A stretch of DNA of 64,000 nt from JAHIVB01 sp964574705 (GTDB lineage: Bacteria > Bacillota_I > Bacilli_A > Izemoplasmatales > Hujiaoplasmataceae): NCBI GenBank assembly GCA_964574705.1, contig CAZNOO010000002.1, positions 62,001 through 126,000 of the forward strand, written 5' to 3'. Of the stretch, positions 26,753-35,448 are shown piece by piece. The notes below the pieces were generated by a model, which worked only from the letters and a program-made list of their open reading frames with translations, was not told the DNA's origin and did not search any database. The stretch's first letter is position 1; each line of letters opens with the position of its first letter. The position numbers and the translations under genes were made by a program.

Positions 26753-27019
26753 TTAAATTAATTCATTGATTTCCGCTAATACTCTTGAAATGGCCTTAAA
26801 GGCATCTTCTTCGTCCCTACCGTTAAAAGAAATAGAGAAAACTTTGTTTTGCGGAACACCGAGCGATAGTACGCCCATGATTGATTTCAAATTCGCTTTT
26901 TTGTCGTCGAATTCAATCATCATTTCCGCTTGAAAACTGTTTGCTTTGCTCACTAACATTGTCGCAGGTCTGGCGTGAAGGCCAAATGGATACGCAATTT
27001 TAAATTTGTGATCAATCAT
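26753..27019 (-). CDS. ptsH: Phosphocarrier protein HPr
   Basis: PTS phosphocarrier, 88 residues. His15 in GLHARPAT receives phosphate from Enzyme I; Ser46 in KSIMGVLSL is the site used by HPr kinase in Firmicutes, so carbon catabolite control is likely present. I chose ATG 27019, which places these residues at the canonical numbers; the longer frame to 27058 overlaps the upstream gene. GGAGGAG upstream. It follows the EIIB-like gene by 16 bases. Confidence 0.96.
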   Translation of the reverse strand: MIDHKFKIAYPFGLHARPATMLVSKANSFQAEMMIEFDDKKANLKSIMGVLSLGVPQNKVFSISFNGRDEEDAFKAISRVLAEINELI

Positions 27020-27035
27020 GTTGTTCTCACTCCTC

Positions 27036-27374
27036 CTACATTTGATTGATGGTATCAACCAATTTTGATGTGTCGAACGGACACATCATTTTTATTGTGT
27101 TTCCTGAAATAAAAATATTTGCTGCGCCTAATTCTTTTAATTTATTGAAATTACACTGCAAGGTGTCTATTACCGTGATTTTAGTTCTTCCGCCCTCAAG
27201 AAACGCCCGGACAAGATTGTCTTTTCCTCCTAGAAAAGCGATAAATTGTTCGATAAGTTCTTCACTCAAGTCAGACCGGGATTTCTTCTTTCTTGGTTTG
27301 AAAGAAATAACAAGGATGAGAACCAATGCTAGCCCAATGATTACAAAAAAGATAATATAGAAGATAGGCAACAT
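27036..27374 (-). CDS. Membrane-anchored EIIB (glucose-type)-like protein without the usual catalytic cysteine
   Basis: 112 residues. One N-terminal membrane segment (about 3-25) and a basic stop-transfer (KPRKKKSR) precede a domain that looks like PTS EIIB of the glucose family: AFLGGKDNLV, then LKELGAANIFISGNTIKMMC. In EIIB the phosphorylated Cys sits in a CITRLR motif after the first strand; the aligned stretch here is GGRTKITV, with no Cys. A Cys occurs later (DTLQCNF) and another at KMMCPF, but not in the canonical place. Adjacent to ptsH, so it may bind HPr or sense PTS state. Function unknown. Confidence 0.65.
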   Translation of the reverse strand: MLPIFYIIFFVIIGLALVLILVISFKPRKKKSRSDLSEELIEQFIAFLGGKDNLVRAFLEGGRTKITVIDTLQCNFNKLKELGAANIFISGNTIKMMCPFDTSKLVDTINQM

Positions 27375-27516
27375 GAATTTTTCCTCCTCAAAAGCAAATT
27401 AAAAAATGCATATTCACAAAAATTGCTTTGATAATTCTCTATATTTCTTATTTTATCATAAATTTAAAAAAGAGCATGATACATCTCAAAAAAAAACATA
27501 ATTTTGCATAATTAAC

Positions 27517-27545
27517 TTGCATTCCATCTTTCTTTCATATATAAT
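27517..27545 (+). promoter_or_regulatory. Promoter for the pyrophosphatase gene
   Basis: TTGCAT (27517-27522), 17-base spacer, TATAAT (27540-27545) on the plus strand. Confidence 0.8.
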
Positions 27546-27569
27546 TTCTACGAAAGTATGGGAGGGACA

Positions 27570-28061
27570 ATGAAAACAGTTATTGAAGCAATCATAGAAA
27601 TTCCTATGGGAACACAGAACAAATATGAAGTTGACAAGGTAAAGAATCGGATTAAACTAAATCGTGTTTTGTATTCAAAAATGACTTATCCTGCTGAATA
27701 CGGATTCATTGAAAACACACTTGCCGAAGATGGTGATCCTCTCGACATTTTGGTTCTCGCTACAACTCAAACTTTCCCTGGATGTATCGTCGATGCAAGA
27801 GTGGTAGGCTATCTAGATATGTATGATTCAGGTGAACACGATGAAAAAATCATCGCTGTCGTGGATGCTGACCCTCGTTTTGAAGATATCCAAAACATTA
27901 AAGACATTAAAGATTTACAGTTAAGGGAAATCAAATTGTTTTTCAGAACTTATAAAGAACTTCAGCCTGGACATCATGTGGAAGTCTTGGATTACTATCC
28001 TAGAGTTGATGCATTGAAACTGATAGATGATTGTGCAAAAAGATACAAAGATTCAAAATAA
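27570..28061 (+). CDS. ppa: Inorganic pyrophosphatase, family I
   Basis: Hydrolyses pyrophosphate released in biosynthesis. 163 residues: EIPMGTQNKYEVDK, then YPAEYGFIENTLAEDGDPLDILVL with the metal-binding acidic residues, and DVVDADPRF-like AVVDADPRFEDI. I chose ATG 27570 because GGGAGGG lies directly upstream; an ATG four codons earlier would be within a few bases of the transcription start. Note this is the soluble family I, not the DHH family II common in Bacillus. Confidence 0.95.
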   Translation: MKTVIEAIIEIPMGTQNKYEVDKVKNRIKLNRVLYSKMTYPAEYGFIENTLAEDGDPLDILVLATTQTFPGCIVDARVVGYLDMYDSGEHDEKIIAVVDADPRFEDIQNIKDIKDLQLREIKLFFRTYKELQPGHHVEVLDYYPRVDALKLIDDCAKRYKDSK

Positions 28062-28070
28062 GTTCAAACA

Positions 28071-28096
28071 AAAAAGCGGAAATCCGCTTTTTTTTT
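28071..28096. terminator. Bidirectional terminator between ppa and the amidohydrolase
   Basis: AAAAAGCGGA and TCCGCTTTTT arms; T runs on both strands serve the convergent genes. Confidence 0.9.
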
Positions 28097-29267
28097 ATGC
28101 TTTATGTGCAATCTCTCCATTTACGATAACCATTTCAGGTCTCGTTAAATAATGTAGTGGGTGTCCACTCCAAATCACGATGTCTGCATCTTTTCCAACT
28201 TCAATACTGCCAACAAGGTGATCAATCTGATTCATCTTTGCTGCAACAATCGTTACAGCTTTCAAAGCATCAAGTTCATCAAGCCCCGCTTTAACAAACA
28301 ATCCGACTTGGGTCAGAGTGTTTTCCAAATGAATAACAGGATGGTCCGTCATGATAGCGAACTCGACTCCACTTTCCTTTAACACTTTTCCTGCAATGAA
28401 GGTTTTGTTTCTAAGTTCATATTTCGATTTTGAACCTAGTGTTGGACCGATAATGACTCTTTGATGATGTTGCTTTAGATACTCAGGAATCAAATATCCT
28501 TCAGTTGCATGTTCTATCGTTGCATTTAATCCAAATTCCTCAATAATCCTAATGGCAGTAACAATATCGTCTTGTTGGTGGGCATGGATTTTTACTGGGA
28601 ACCCTGAAAACACTCTTGAAAGACTAGCCCATTTCATATTGAATTCAGGTTTGGATACATCTTTTCCTGCTGCCAGATCCGATTCATATTTATTCACTTT
28701 TTCTGCATAGTCTTTTGCCTTAATCAACGCTTCACGAATCAAAGCTGCAGAAGCCATTCTGGTTTGTGGTGTTTGGCTTTTAGAATTATAGACTCTTTTT
28801 GGGTTTTCGCCCAATGCCATTTTCATTGAAGATTCTTTGACGACAATCATGTCATCAATCGTTTTTCCAACTGTCTTTAATACACAGAAAGTACCTCCGA
28901 TGACATTGGCAGACCCAGGTCCAGTACAAACGGTAGTAACTCCAGATTTTAAAGCGTCTAGAAATGCGGTATCTTGTGGTTTGACTGCATCAATCGCCCG
29001 AAGTTCAGGAGTGACTGGAGACGTCATTTCATTTCCGTCAGATCCTTCGAAGCCAATGGCCTCCTCGAATAGTCCGACATGGCAGTGTGGGTCGACGATT
29101 CCTGGTGTGACTGTTTTACCGAGTGCATCAATCACTAAGGCATTAGGATAGTCAGATACATTCAATTTCCCAACTTTCAATATTTTTGTTCCCTCTGTCA
29201 AAATATCAGTCTTCTTGTAATTTGTTTCGGCCATACTAATCAGATTTGCGTTTTTTATTAGAATCAT
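28095..29267 (-). CDS. Amidohydrolase (imidazolonepropionase-like)
   Basis: Metal-dependent amidohydrolase of 390 residues. The first metal motif is DPHCHVG; later IHAHQQDD, TIEHATEGYL and MTDHPVIH give further ligands, and VGKDADIVIWSGHPL is the usual C-terminal beta-sandwich block. The substrate is not clear; related genes are annotated as imidazolonepropionase or prolidase-like. It starts two bases after an M20 hydrolase, suggesting successive steps on an amide or peptide substrate. Confidence 0.85.
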   Translation of the reverse strand: MILIKNANLISMAETNYKKTDILTEGTKILKVGKLNVSDYPNALVIDALGKTVTPGIVDPHCHVGLFEEAIGFEGSDGNEMTSPVTPELRAIDAVKPQDTAFLDALKSGVTTVCTGPGSANVIGGTFCVLKTVGKTIDDMIVVKESSMKMALGENPKRVYNSKSQTPQTRMASAALIREALIKAKDYAEKVNKYESDLAAGKDVSKPEFNMKWASLSRVFSGFPVKIHAHQQDDIVTAIRIIEEFGLNATIEHATEGYLIPEYLKQHHQRVIIGPTLGSKSKYELRNKTFIAGKVLKESGVEFAIMTDHPVIHLENTLTQVGLFVKAGLDELDALKAVTIVAAKMNQIDHLVGSIEVGKDADIVIWSGHPLHYLTRPEMVIVNGEIAHKA

Positions 29268-29269
29268 GG

Positions 29270-30439
29270 TTATCCTTTCTTATGGGCAACAATAAGATTG
29301 ACAAAAGTCATTGCGCCCTTTATTAAAGCTTCTTCATCTAAATTGAATAAGGGGTGATGAAGCGAATGAGAAGTGGCTTCATCTTTTTTTGTTCCTAACC
29401 AAGACATGGCTCCTTGTTTATAAGCAATGTACCTAGAAAAATCTTCTGCTCCCATCGAGGGTTGTTTTAATTCGAGGAATGAATCTTCCCCTAAGGTTTC
29501 AGAAACCACTTTATGGACAAAATCAACTTCTGAGTCTGTATTAATGGTAGGGTCGTATTCATAAATATACTCGAACTCATAACTTCCTCCGACTCTCGAA
29601 GTAACCGCCTTCAAAACAGCCTCAATCTCATTTTTAATCCAATTTCGAAGATCATATGAGAATGTACGTACCGTACCTTCTAAATAAGCCGTTTCCGGAA
29701 TGATATTATGCGTCGTCCCGCTCTCAATCTTCGCGATGGTCAACACTGCAAGATCTAAGGGGTTTTTTCTTCTTGAAACAATGGTTTGAAGCATCGTGAT
29801 AACTTCCGCAGCCATGACAATAGGATCAATTGCAAGGTGGGGGTATGCTGCATGAGCTCCTTTTCCTTTTAAAGTAATCTTTATTGTATCTGCAGAGGCA
29901 AAAATTCCTTGTTTCTTTGAAATAACCATTCCGCTTTCAAACATCGGTGAAACATGGAATGCATAGAAGTGTTCAACGTCTATTAATAGCCCTGATTCTA
30001 CAATACCGAGTGCACCACCTGGGTTAGGTCCTTCTTCAGCCTCTTGAAAAATCAAAATAACTTTTCCATTCCAAAGTTCTTTGTGCTCCTGAAGATAAAT
30101 ACCTGCTGAAAGTAGCATCGCAGTGTGAGAATCATGCCCGCATGCATGCATTTTACCTGGAAATTTAGAAATATATTCAATTTCGTTTTTTTCCGTCATC
30201 GGCAAAGCATCGATGTCTGCACGAAGTCCAATTACTTTCCCTTCGCCATTTTCAATGATACCCAAAAGTGAATTCTTTCCAACGTGTTCAATGACCTTAA
30301 TCTTCTTCTTCTTTAGTTCTTCTCGAATGAAATCATGGGTATTAATGGTATCAAAACCTGTTTCGGGATGCATGTGTATCCATCTTCTGGTTTGGATGAG
30401 GTAGTCATTCATTCCTTGGATATCTGTTAATTTTATCAT
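29270..30439 (-). CDS. M20-family amidohydrolase (hippurate hydrolase / N-acyl amino acid type)
   Basis: M20D metallohydrolase, 389 residues. Metal motifs ADIDALP, HACGHDSHTAML, EEGPNPGGALG and the C-terminal PSMGAEDFSRY with SLHHPLFN are complete. It probably deacylates N-acyl amino acids or related amides in the cytosol. ATG 30439 with AAAGGATT upstream is preferred over TTG 30454. Operon with the amidohydrolase and SPL-like gene. Confidence 0.9.
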   Translation of the reverse strand: MIKLTDIQGMNDYLIQTRRWIHMHPETGFDTINTHDFIREELKKKKIKVIEHVGKNSLLGIIENGEGKVIGLRADIDALPMTEKNEIEYISKFPGKMHACGHDSHTAMLLSAGIYLQEHKELWNGKVILIFQEAEEGPNPGGALGIVESGLLIDVEHFYAFHVSPMFESGMVISKKQGIFASADTIKITLKGKGAHAAYPHLAIDPIVMAAEVITMLQTIVSRRKNPLDLAVLTIAKIESGTTHNIIPETAYLEGTVRTFSYDLRNWIKNEIEAVLKAVTSRVGGSYEFEYIYEYDPTINTDSEVDFVHKVVSETLGEDSFLELKQPSMGAEDFSRYIAYKQGAMSWLGTKKDEATSHSLHHPLFNLDEEALIKGAMTFVNLIVAHKKG

Positions 30440-30450
30440 GGGCAATCCTT

Positions 30451-31239
30451 TCAAAAAATGTTATGTATTGGAATGTTGTATATTGCACATTCCTTCTTAA
30501 TCAAATTTCTCAGTTCGGTGTAATATGTTTTATTCTTCTTAATAAAGATTTCTTCCATTTTGATTGTGAGATCTGGATAATGTGAATTGATTGTTTTAAA
30601 GAAAGTTTTTCGATTCTCTTCATCACTAAGGTTCAGAGAGTCAAACATGATGTAATCAACAGAATCCTTCACTTGGTGAATGATATCGATTGAGTTCGTA
30701 ATGTAAGGAAGGATAGGTGAAACAAAGACAAAAGTCTTGACACCTGCCGAATGAAGTTTTTTCAAGGCAATAATTCTGTTTGAAGGAATGGATGAACCTG
30801 GTTCAAAGATTTTTGAATCTAGGTCAGAAAGTGAGATTGAAAATCCAATTTCGACATCCTTCATTTGCAAAAACAGGTCAGTATCTCTCGTAACCAAATC
30901 TGACTTTGTCAAAATCGAAATTGACAAATTACTCAAAGCAATGCTTTCTAGTATTTTTCTGACTGATTCCACCTTGCCTTCGATGGGTTGATAGGGATCA
31001 GTCATGCTGCAAAAGAAAAGCGATTTATTTCCCGTGCCTTTTGGTATAAAGGTATTTGGATACTCTTTAATATCTACATAATGACCCCATTCTTCAGGTG
31101 AATGGTGTCTCTCAATGGTTTTTGCATAACAATAGATGCACCCGTGAGTGCATCCGATAAACGGATTGCAGGTAAAGTCATGACTTCCAATATTGGTTTT
31201 AGTCATAAAACTTTTTGCCTGAACAATCTTATTTTGCAT
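30451..31239 (-). CDS. SPL-like radical SAM protein
   Basis: 262 residues with the cluster motif CTHGCIYCYAKTIERH near residue 30, as in spore photoproduct lyase-like and Rv2578c-type proteins. Downstream stretches SLFFCSMTDPYQPIEGK and SILTKSDLVTRD are family-typical. This short form probably does not repair spore photoproduct; the reaction is unknown. I chose ATG 31239 over TTG 31260; it overlaps the DUF368 stop by 11 bases. Confidence 0.82.
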   Translation of the reverse strand: MQNKIVQAKSFMTKTNIGSHDFTCNPFIGCTHGCIYCYAKTIERHHSPEEWGHYVDIKEYPNTFIPKGTGNKSLFFCSMTDPYQPIEGKVESVRKILESIALSNLSISILTKSDLVTRDTDLFLQMKDVEIGFSISLSDLDSKIFEPGSSIPSNRIIALKKLHSAGVKTFVFVSPILPYITNSIDIIHQVKDSVDYIMFDSLNLSDEENRKTFFKTINSHYPDLTIKMEEIFIKKNKTYYTELRNLIKKECAIYNIPIHNIF

Positions 31240-32158
31240 TTTGAGTAGCCTTTCCTTCAAATTTAACTAAAAGTTTTGATATGAACAATCCAGATACCAG
31301 CGTAACAACTCCAAATAGTATACTTAAGAGATGGGTCGATACGAAATTGATGAAATTGAATATAATTGGCGTTTGATCTTCAAAAGCCAGAGCAGAACTA
31401 GGGTCTCTGATTTCAAAGAATATGACAATTATAGAAGCCAAAATAAAACCGATAATTGCATAATAGGTCTGGTTTTTATATTTTCTCAAGCTGAATTCAA
31501 TCACTCTGCTGAAAACGATAATCCCGATTGCGGCTCCAATTCCAAATGGAATAATCACGTATAGGTGATATGCCAAATTTGAAAAATCAAGGATGTTTCC
31601 AACAACATTGGTAACGATTGCCGTATAGAATCCAAGGACCATTAACAGTGCAGACCCTGAAATTCCTGGAATGATCATCGTTGTAGAAGCGACCATTCCT
31701 AGAAGGACTAATAATAAGATATTCATAACGTTCATTTCGAAAGAGGAAATTCCAGCATGATTGTATTGTAACTTAAATACCATCAAGAAAACGACCATTG
31801 CAAACGCGATTACAAACGAAACAATCGATGAAACACCGACTTTTTTGTGTGCGACTTCTTTATACAAATGCGGAATTCCGCCAATAATCAATCCAATGAA
31901 AAAACAAAGTGTAATAAAAGAGTTTTTCTCAATGAAGTACCCTAATACTTTGGCTAATGCAACTATTGAAATTGCAATTCCTAAAAACACAGGAATCAAA
32001 AATGTAATACTTTTCTTGAATTCCTTAAATACATTTCCGATGGAATGAAGAAGTTTATCGTAAATTCCCAAATAAATCGCCAAAGTACCGCCACTTACGC
32101 CGGGAATGATAAATGCAATTCCGATGATGAACCCTTTCAACAGTAATATTAAAAACAT
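31229..32158 (-). CDS. DUF368 membrane protein (PopT-type polyprenyl-phosphate transporter)
   Basis: 309 residues with about eight hydrophobic segments. Start IGIAFIIPGVSGGTLAIYLGIYD and the repeated TMIIPGISGSALLMVLGFY are DUF368 hallmarks. In Bacillus and Vibrio relatives, members (PopT) recycle undecaprenyl phosphate. In an organism that may lack peptidoglycan, this would imply another use of polyprenyl carriers, such as surface glycans. ATG with GGAGGG upstream; 13 bases after rimO. Confidence 0.88.
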   Translation of the reverse strand: MFLILLLKGFIIGIAFIIPGVSGGTLAIYLGIYDKLLHSIGNVFKEFKKSITFLIPVFLGIAISIVALAKVLGYFIEKNSFITLCFFIGLIIGGIPHLYKEVAHKKVGVSSIVSFVIAFAMVVFLMVFKLQYNHAGISSFEMNVMNILLLVLLGMVASTTMIIPGISGSALLMVLGFYTAIVTNVVGNILDFSNLAYHLYVIIPFGIGAAIGIIVFSRVIEFSLRKYKNQTYYAIIGFILASIIVIFFEIRDPSSALAFEDQTPIIFNFINFVSTHLLSILFGVVTLVSGLFISKLLVKFEGKATQNAK

Positions 32159-32171
32159 GGTTTTCCCTCCG

Positions 32172-33476
32172 TCAAATAATGGCGTCTCCGATTAAATCAT
32201 ATCCAAATGCATCGGTAATCAGAACATTGAGGTCATCACCGATTTCTAGCAATTTTTTTGATTGAAACACAATGTATCCATCAATGTCATCTGGTGCGAA
32301 AGCGAAACTTCTACCGTAATAGAACTTCGATTCCGGATCATAGGCCTCGATGATTGTATGATGAATAGAACCAATCTGGGCTTTGTTTCTTTTTCTGGCA
32401 ATTTTCTTTTGAATCGCCATAATTTCATTTAAACGTTTTTCTTTGATTGTTCCAACAATCTGATCCTCATAATCATAGGCAACGGTATCTTCTTCTCTTG
32501 AATATGCAAAAACGCCTAATCTATCAAACTCGAAATCTATGACAAAATCCTTTAATTTATTAAAATCCTCTTCTGTTTCACCTGGGAATCCAACAATCAA
32601 TGTTGTTCTGAAGATAGCATTGGGAACGGTCAATTTTATTTTATGAAGCAGGTCCTTGATGAACTGCTCATCTTTTCTTCTTAACATTCTTTTCCTGACA
32701 GGTGTCGAAATGTGCTGAATCGGAATATCGAAATAAGGTGCAATCACGGGATTGTTTTTGATGACATCCAATAATTCGTCGGTAATTTCATCCGGATAAA
32801 GATATAAAATGCGGACAATCACAACCCCTTCAATTTTGGTCACTTCAGAAAGTAATTCTGGAAGGAGGCTTTTCTTCTCTGGATTTAAATCATAGCCATA
32901 TCTTGTCGTGTCTTGACTAATTAAATTGAGCTCTTTTGCACCATTTTTCACAAGAAGGCGGCATTCTTTGATGACTTCGTCAAACTCACGTGAACGAAAT
33001 CTACCTCTTATAAGCGGAATGGCACAGAAAGCACATCGATTGTCGCACCCCTCGCTCAGTTTCACGTAAGGTGTCACATTGGAAGACACTAGCATTCTGG
33101 TTTCATAGCTCATGGGTTGAAATTTCAGTTCAGAAGAAGACAATACTTCAGATAGTATCAAATGTATTCTAGGATAGTCCTTAAGTGTGATGATTTTGTC
33201 AACAAACGGCATTTCTCTTTGAAGTTTCTCGCGATAGCGTTCTGCGTAGCAACCGCTCACTATAAGCTTCTTACCATATTCTTTCATCTCGAGGATGGTA
33301 TCAATGGTCTCTTGTCTTGCCGATTCGATGAATCCGCAAGTATTTACTATGATGGCGTCCGCTTCTTGCGGGTCTGTGACAATCTCGACTCCTGCACTTT
33401 TCAACACGCCTAAAATCAATTCCGAATCCACTAGATTTTTTGCACACCCAAGTGAAATCAATCCAACTCTAATCAT
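32172..33476 (-). CDS. rimO: Ribosomal protein S12 methylthiotransferase RimO
   Basis: Radical SAM enzyme that methylthiolates an Asp of ribosomal protein uS12. 434 residues: N-terminal cluster Cys in SLGCAKN, VNTCGFIESA and VSGCYAERY; radical SAM motif EGCDNRCAFCAIP; C-terminal TRAM domain. The IPLIRGRFRSR continuation separates RimO from MiaB. I chose ATG 33476 with GAAGGTG upstream. A TATAAT at 33504-33509 probably drives rimO and the four genes after it. Confidence 0.94.
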   Translation of the reverse strand: MIRVGLISLGCAKNLVDSELILGVLKSAGVEIVTDPQEADAIIVNTCGFIESARQETIDTILEMKEYGKKLIVSGCYAERYREKLQREMPFVDKIITLKDYPRIHLILSEVLSSSELKFQPMSYETRMLVSSNVTPYVKLSEGCDNRCAFCAIPLIRGRFRSREFDEVIKECRLLVKNGAKELNLISQDTTRYGYDLNPEKKSLLPELLSEVTKIEGVVIVRILYLYPDEITDELLDVIKNNPVIAPYFDIPIQHISTPVRKRMLRRKDEQFIKDLLHKIKLTVPNAIFRTTLIVGFPGETEEDFNKLKDFVIDFEFDRLGVFAYSREEDTVAYDYEDQIVGTIKEKRLNEIMAIQKKIARKRNKAQIGSIHHTIIEAYDPESKFYYGRSFAFAPDDIDGYIVFQSKKLLEIGDDLNVLITDAFGYDLIGDAII

Positions 33477-33503
33477 CTGTACACCTTCCATCCCATGGAT
33501 ACA

Positions 33504-33509
33504 ATTATA
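33504..33509 (-). promoter_or_regulatory. Candidate -10 for the rimO operon
   Basis: Perfect TATAAT on the minus strand, 27 bases before the rimO ATG; the -35 is weak (TTTAAT at 17 bases). Confidence 0.5.
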
Positions 33510-33537
33510 CTTTATTTTGGTCGATTATTAAAGAAAA

Positions 33538-33557
33538 AAGAGGATTTTCATCCTCTT
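33538..33557 (-). terminator. Terminator after the ABC exporter operon
   Basis: AAGAGGA and TCCTCTT arms with TTTTTTC on the minus strand, overlapping the stop codon. Confidence 0.88.
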
Positions 33558-35448
33558 AAGTCGCAATATTCAAAAACTGTGAATTGTAGAGATCTGCATA
33601 GACTCCGTTTTTTTCAAGCAACTCTTTATGGTTTCCTTGCTCAACGATTTGTCCGTGTTCCATAACCAGAATCGTCGAAGCTTTTTTTATCGTAGATAGA
33701 CGGTGGGCAATCACAAAACTTGTTCTGCCTTCCATCATGAAATTCATTGCATTTTGGATATATGCTTCAGTTCTTGTATCTACTGAAGATGTCGCTTCAT
33801 CCAAAATCAATATCTTAGGATTGAATAAGATGGCTCTCGCAATCGTTAGAAGCTGTTTTTGTCCTTGAGAGATATTAGATGCATCCTCTTTGAGCTCCGT
33901 ATCGTACCCTTTTTCAAGAGTTTCAATGAAATGGTGAACATGTGCTTGCTTGCAAGCGGAAATGACTTCTTCAAGCGTAGCGTCTGCTTTCCCGTAAGAA
34001 ACGTTTTCCCTAACGGTGCCAGCAAATAGCCAGGTATCCTGTAAAACCATTCCAAACTGTTTTCTTAGTTCTTCACGAGGCACATCAGTGTTAACGACAT
34101 CATCGATTGTAATCGATCCTTTATCAATCTCATAAAAGCGCATTAACAGATTTACTAAAGTCGTTTTTCCTGCTCCGGTAGGACCAACAATAGCTATTTG
34201 AGTACCAGGTTCTACTTTTAAATTCAAATGTTTAATCAATTCTTTTTCAGGAGAATAGGAGAAATCAACATCTTTGATTTCAACTCCGCCTAAAAAGTCA
34301 CGATTAACAAATGTTTGCACAGCTTTGTCCATATCTTCTTCTTTAGCGTCAAGAAGTTCAAAAATTCTTTCTGCTCCTGCAATTGTCGATTGAAACATGT
34401 TAACGATATTCGCAAGATTCAAGATAGGGTTGACGAACATTCTTTGGTAAGAAATAAATGTTGTAATATCTCCAATCAATAACGGATTGGTCGCTCCGGC
34501 GAGAATTCCACCCACCATGACAACAGCGACATATCCAATATTGGAAATGAAATCCATAATTGGTCGGATTAATCCACTTAAATATTGTGCAGATTTCATA
34601 TCCTTCGCAAGTTCTTCGTTCATGTTTTTAAATTCAGCATAAGAGTCTTTTTCCTTACCAAAGAGCTTGACTACTTTATGAGAAGTAAAGATTTCTTCGA
34701 TATATCCATTCAACTTTCCTAAGCCTTTTTGTTGGCGAATGAATTTGGATTGGCTCTTCTTTGCGATGATTGATACTGTAAATACATAGAGCGGTAAAAT
34801 GACAAGTGCAATCAAGGTCAATTTCCATGAAATATAAAACATCATTCCGAGCACTCCAAACAACATCAGAAAAGCCTGAATCATCTGAATTAAACTCTGT
34901 TGAATTGAATTGACGACGATGTCAACATCATTTGAAAATACGCTTAAGATATCTCCTGTTTGCTTCTCGTCAAAATACTTAATCGGTAATTTTTCAAGTT
35001 TCTCTCGGAGAATATTTCTGAAATTTTTACCGATAGAAACTGAAACGAAATTCGCAATCAGGTATGAAATTGTTTCAAGAATGAAACGCAATATATAGAG
35101 GATAATAATAGCGATGAAGTATTTTAGAATGAGACTGCTCGCATCAGTGCCAGCCGTTCCCATAATAATTTGTTGGAGCAAGTTCATGATTTTTCTTGAT
35201 AAGTCAGGAGCGTAGACAGCCATTGCCGTCATTACAACCGTAAAAGCAATCATGATAATCATTTGAGTTCTTTGTGGTTTTAGAAAGCCAACTAGTCTCT
35301 TCAATGTTCCTTTAAAGTCTTTGGCTTTTTCCGCGGGTCTCATCATATGTCCCATTGGACCGCCGCCGCCGCCTCCAGGTCTGCCTTGAGGACGTTTTAT
35401 CGGAGTAGCTTGATCTTGTCTCGGCTGATTGTTCTCTTCTTTTTTCAT
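33556..35448 (-). CDS. Heterodimeric ABC exporter subunit A (canonical ATP site residues, altered signature)
   Basis: Type IV ABC exporter half-transporter, 630 residues. The cytosolic N-terminus is Gly/Pro/Arg-rich (RPQGRPGGGGGGPMGHMMRP), then six membrane segments (about 55-340) and a nucleotide-binding domain: Walker A GPTGAGKT, signature NISQGQKQ (not LSGGQ), Walker B plus catalytic Glu ILILDEATSSVD, and switch His in IAHRLST. It complements the degenerate partner encoded just upstream. Substrate probably a drug or lipid; MarR control suggests drug export. Overlaps subunit B by four bases. Confidence 0.93.
   Translation of the reverse strand: MKKEENNQPRQDQATPIKRPQGRPGGGGGGPMGHMMRPAEKAKDFKGTLKRLVGFLKPQRTQMIIMIAFTVVMTAMAVYAPDLSRKIMNLLQQIIMGTAGTDASSLILKYFIAIIILYILRFILETISYLIANFVSVSIGKNFRNILREKLEKLPIKYFDEKQTGDILSVFSNDVDIVVNSIQQSLIQMIQAFLMLFGVLGMMFYISWKLTLIALVILPLYVFTVSIIAKKSQSKFIRQQKGLGKLNGYIEEIFTSHKVVKLFGKEKDSYAEFKNMNEELAKDMKSAQYLSGLIRPIMDFISNIGYVAVVMVGGILAGATNPLLIGDITTFISYQRMFVNPILNLANIVNMFQSTIAGAERIFELLDAKEEDMDKAVQTFVNRDFLGGVEIKDVDFSYSPEKELIKHLNLKVEPGTQIAIVGPTGAGKTTLVNLLMRFYEIDKGSITIDDVVNTDVPREELRKQFGMVLQDTWLFAGTVRENVSYGKADATLEEVISACKQAHVHHFIETLEKGYDTELKEDASNISQGQKQLLTIARAILFNPKILILDEATSSVDTRTEAYIQNAMNFMMEGRTSFVIAHRLSTIKKASTILVMEHGQIVEQGNHKELLEKNGVYADLYNSQFLNIAT

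Noticed and set aside
30451..31239. Spore photoproduct lyase, implying sporulation
   Set aside because: Only the radical SAM core is shared and the protein is short; no sporulation genes are seen in the window.
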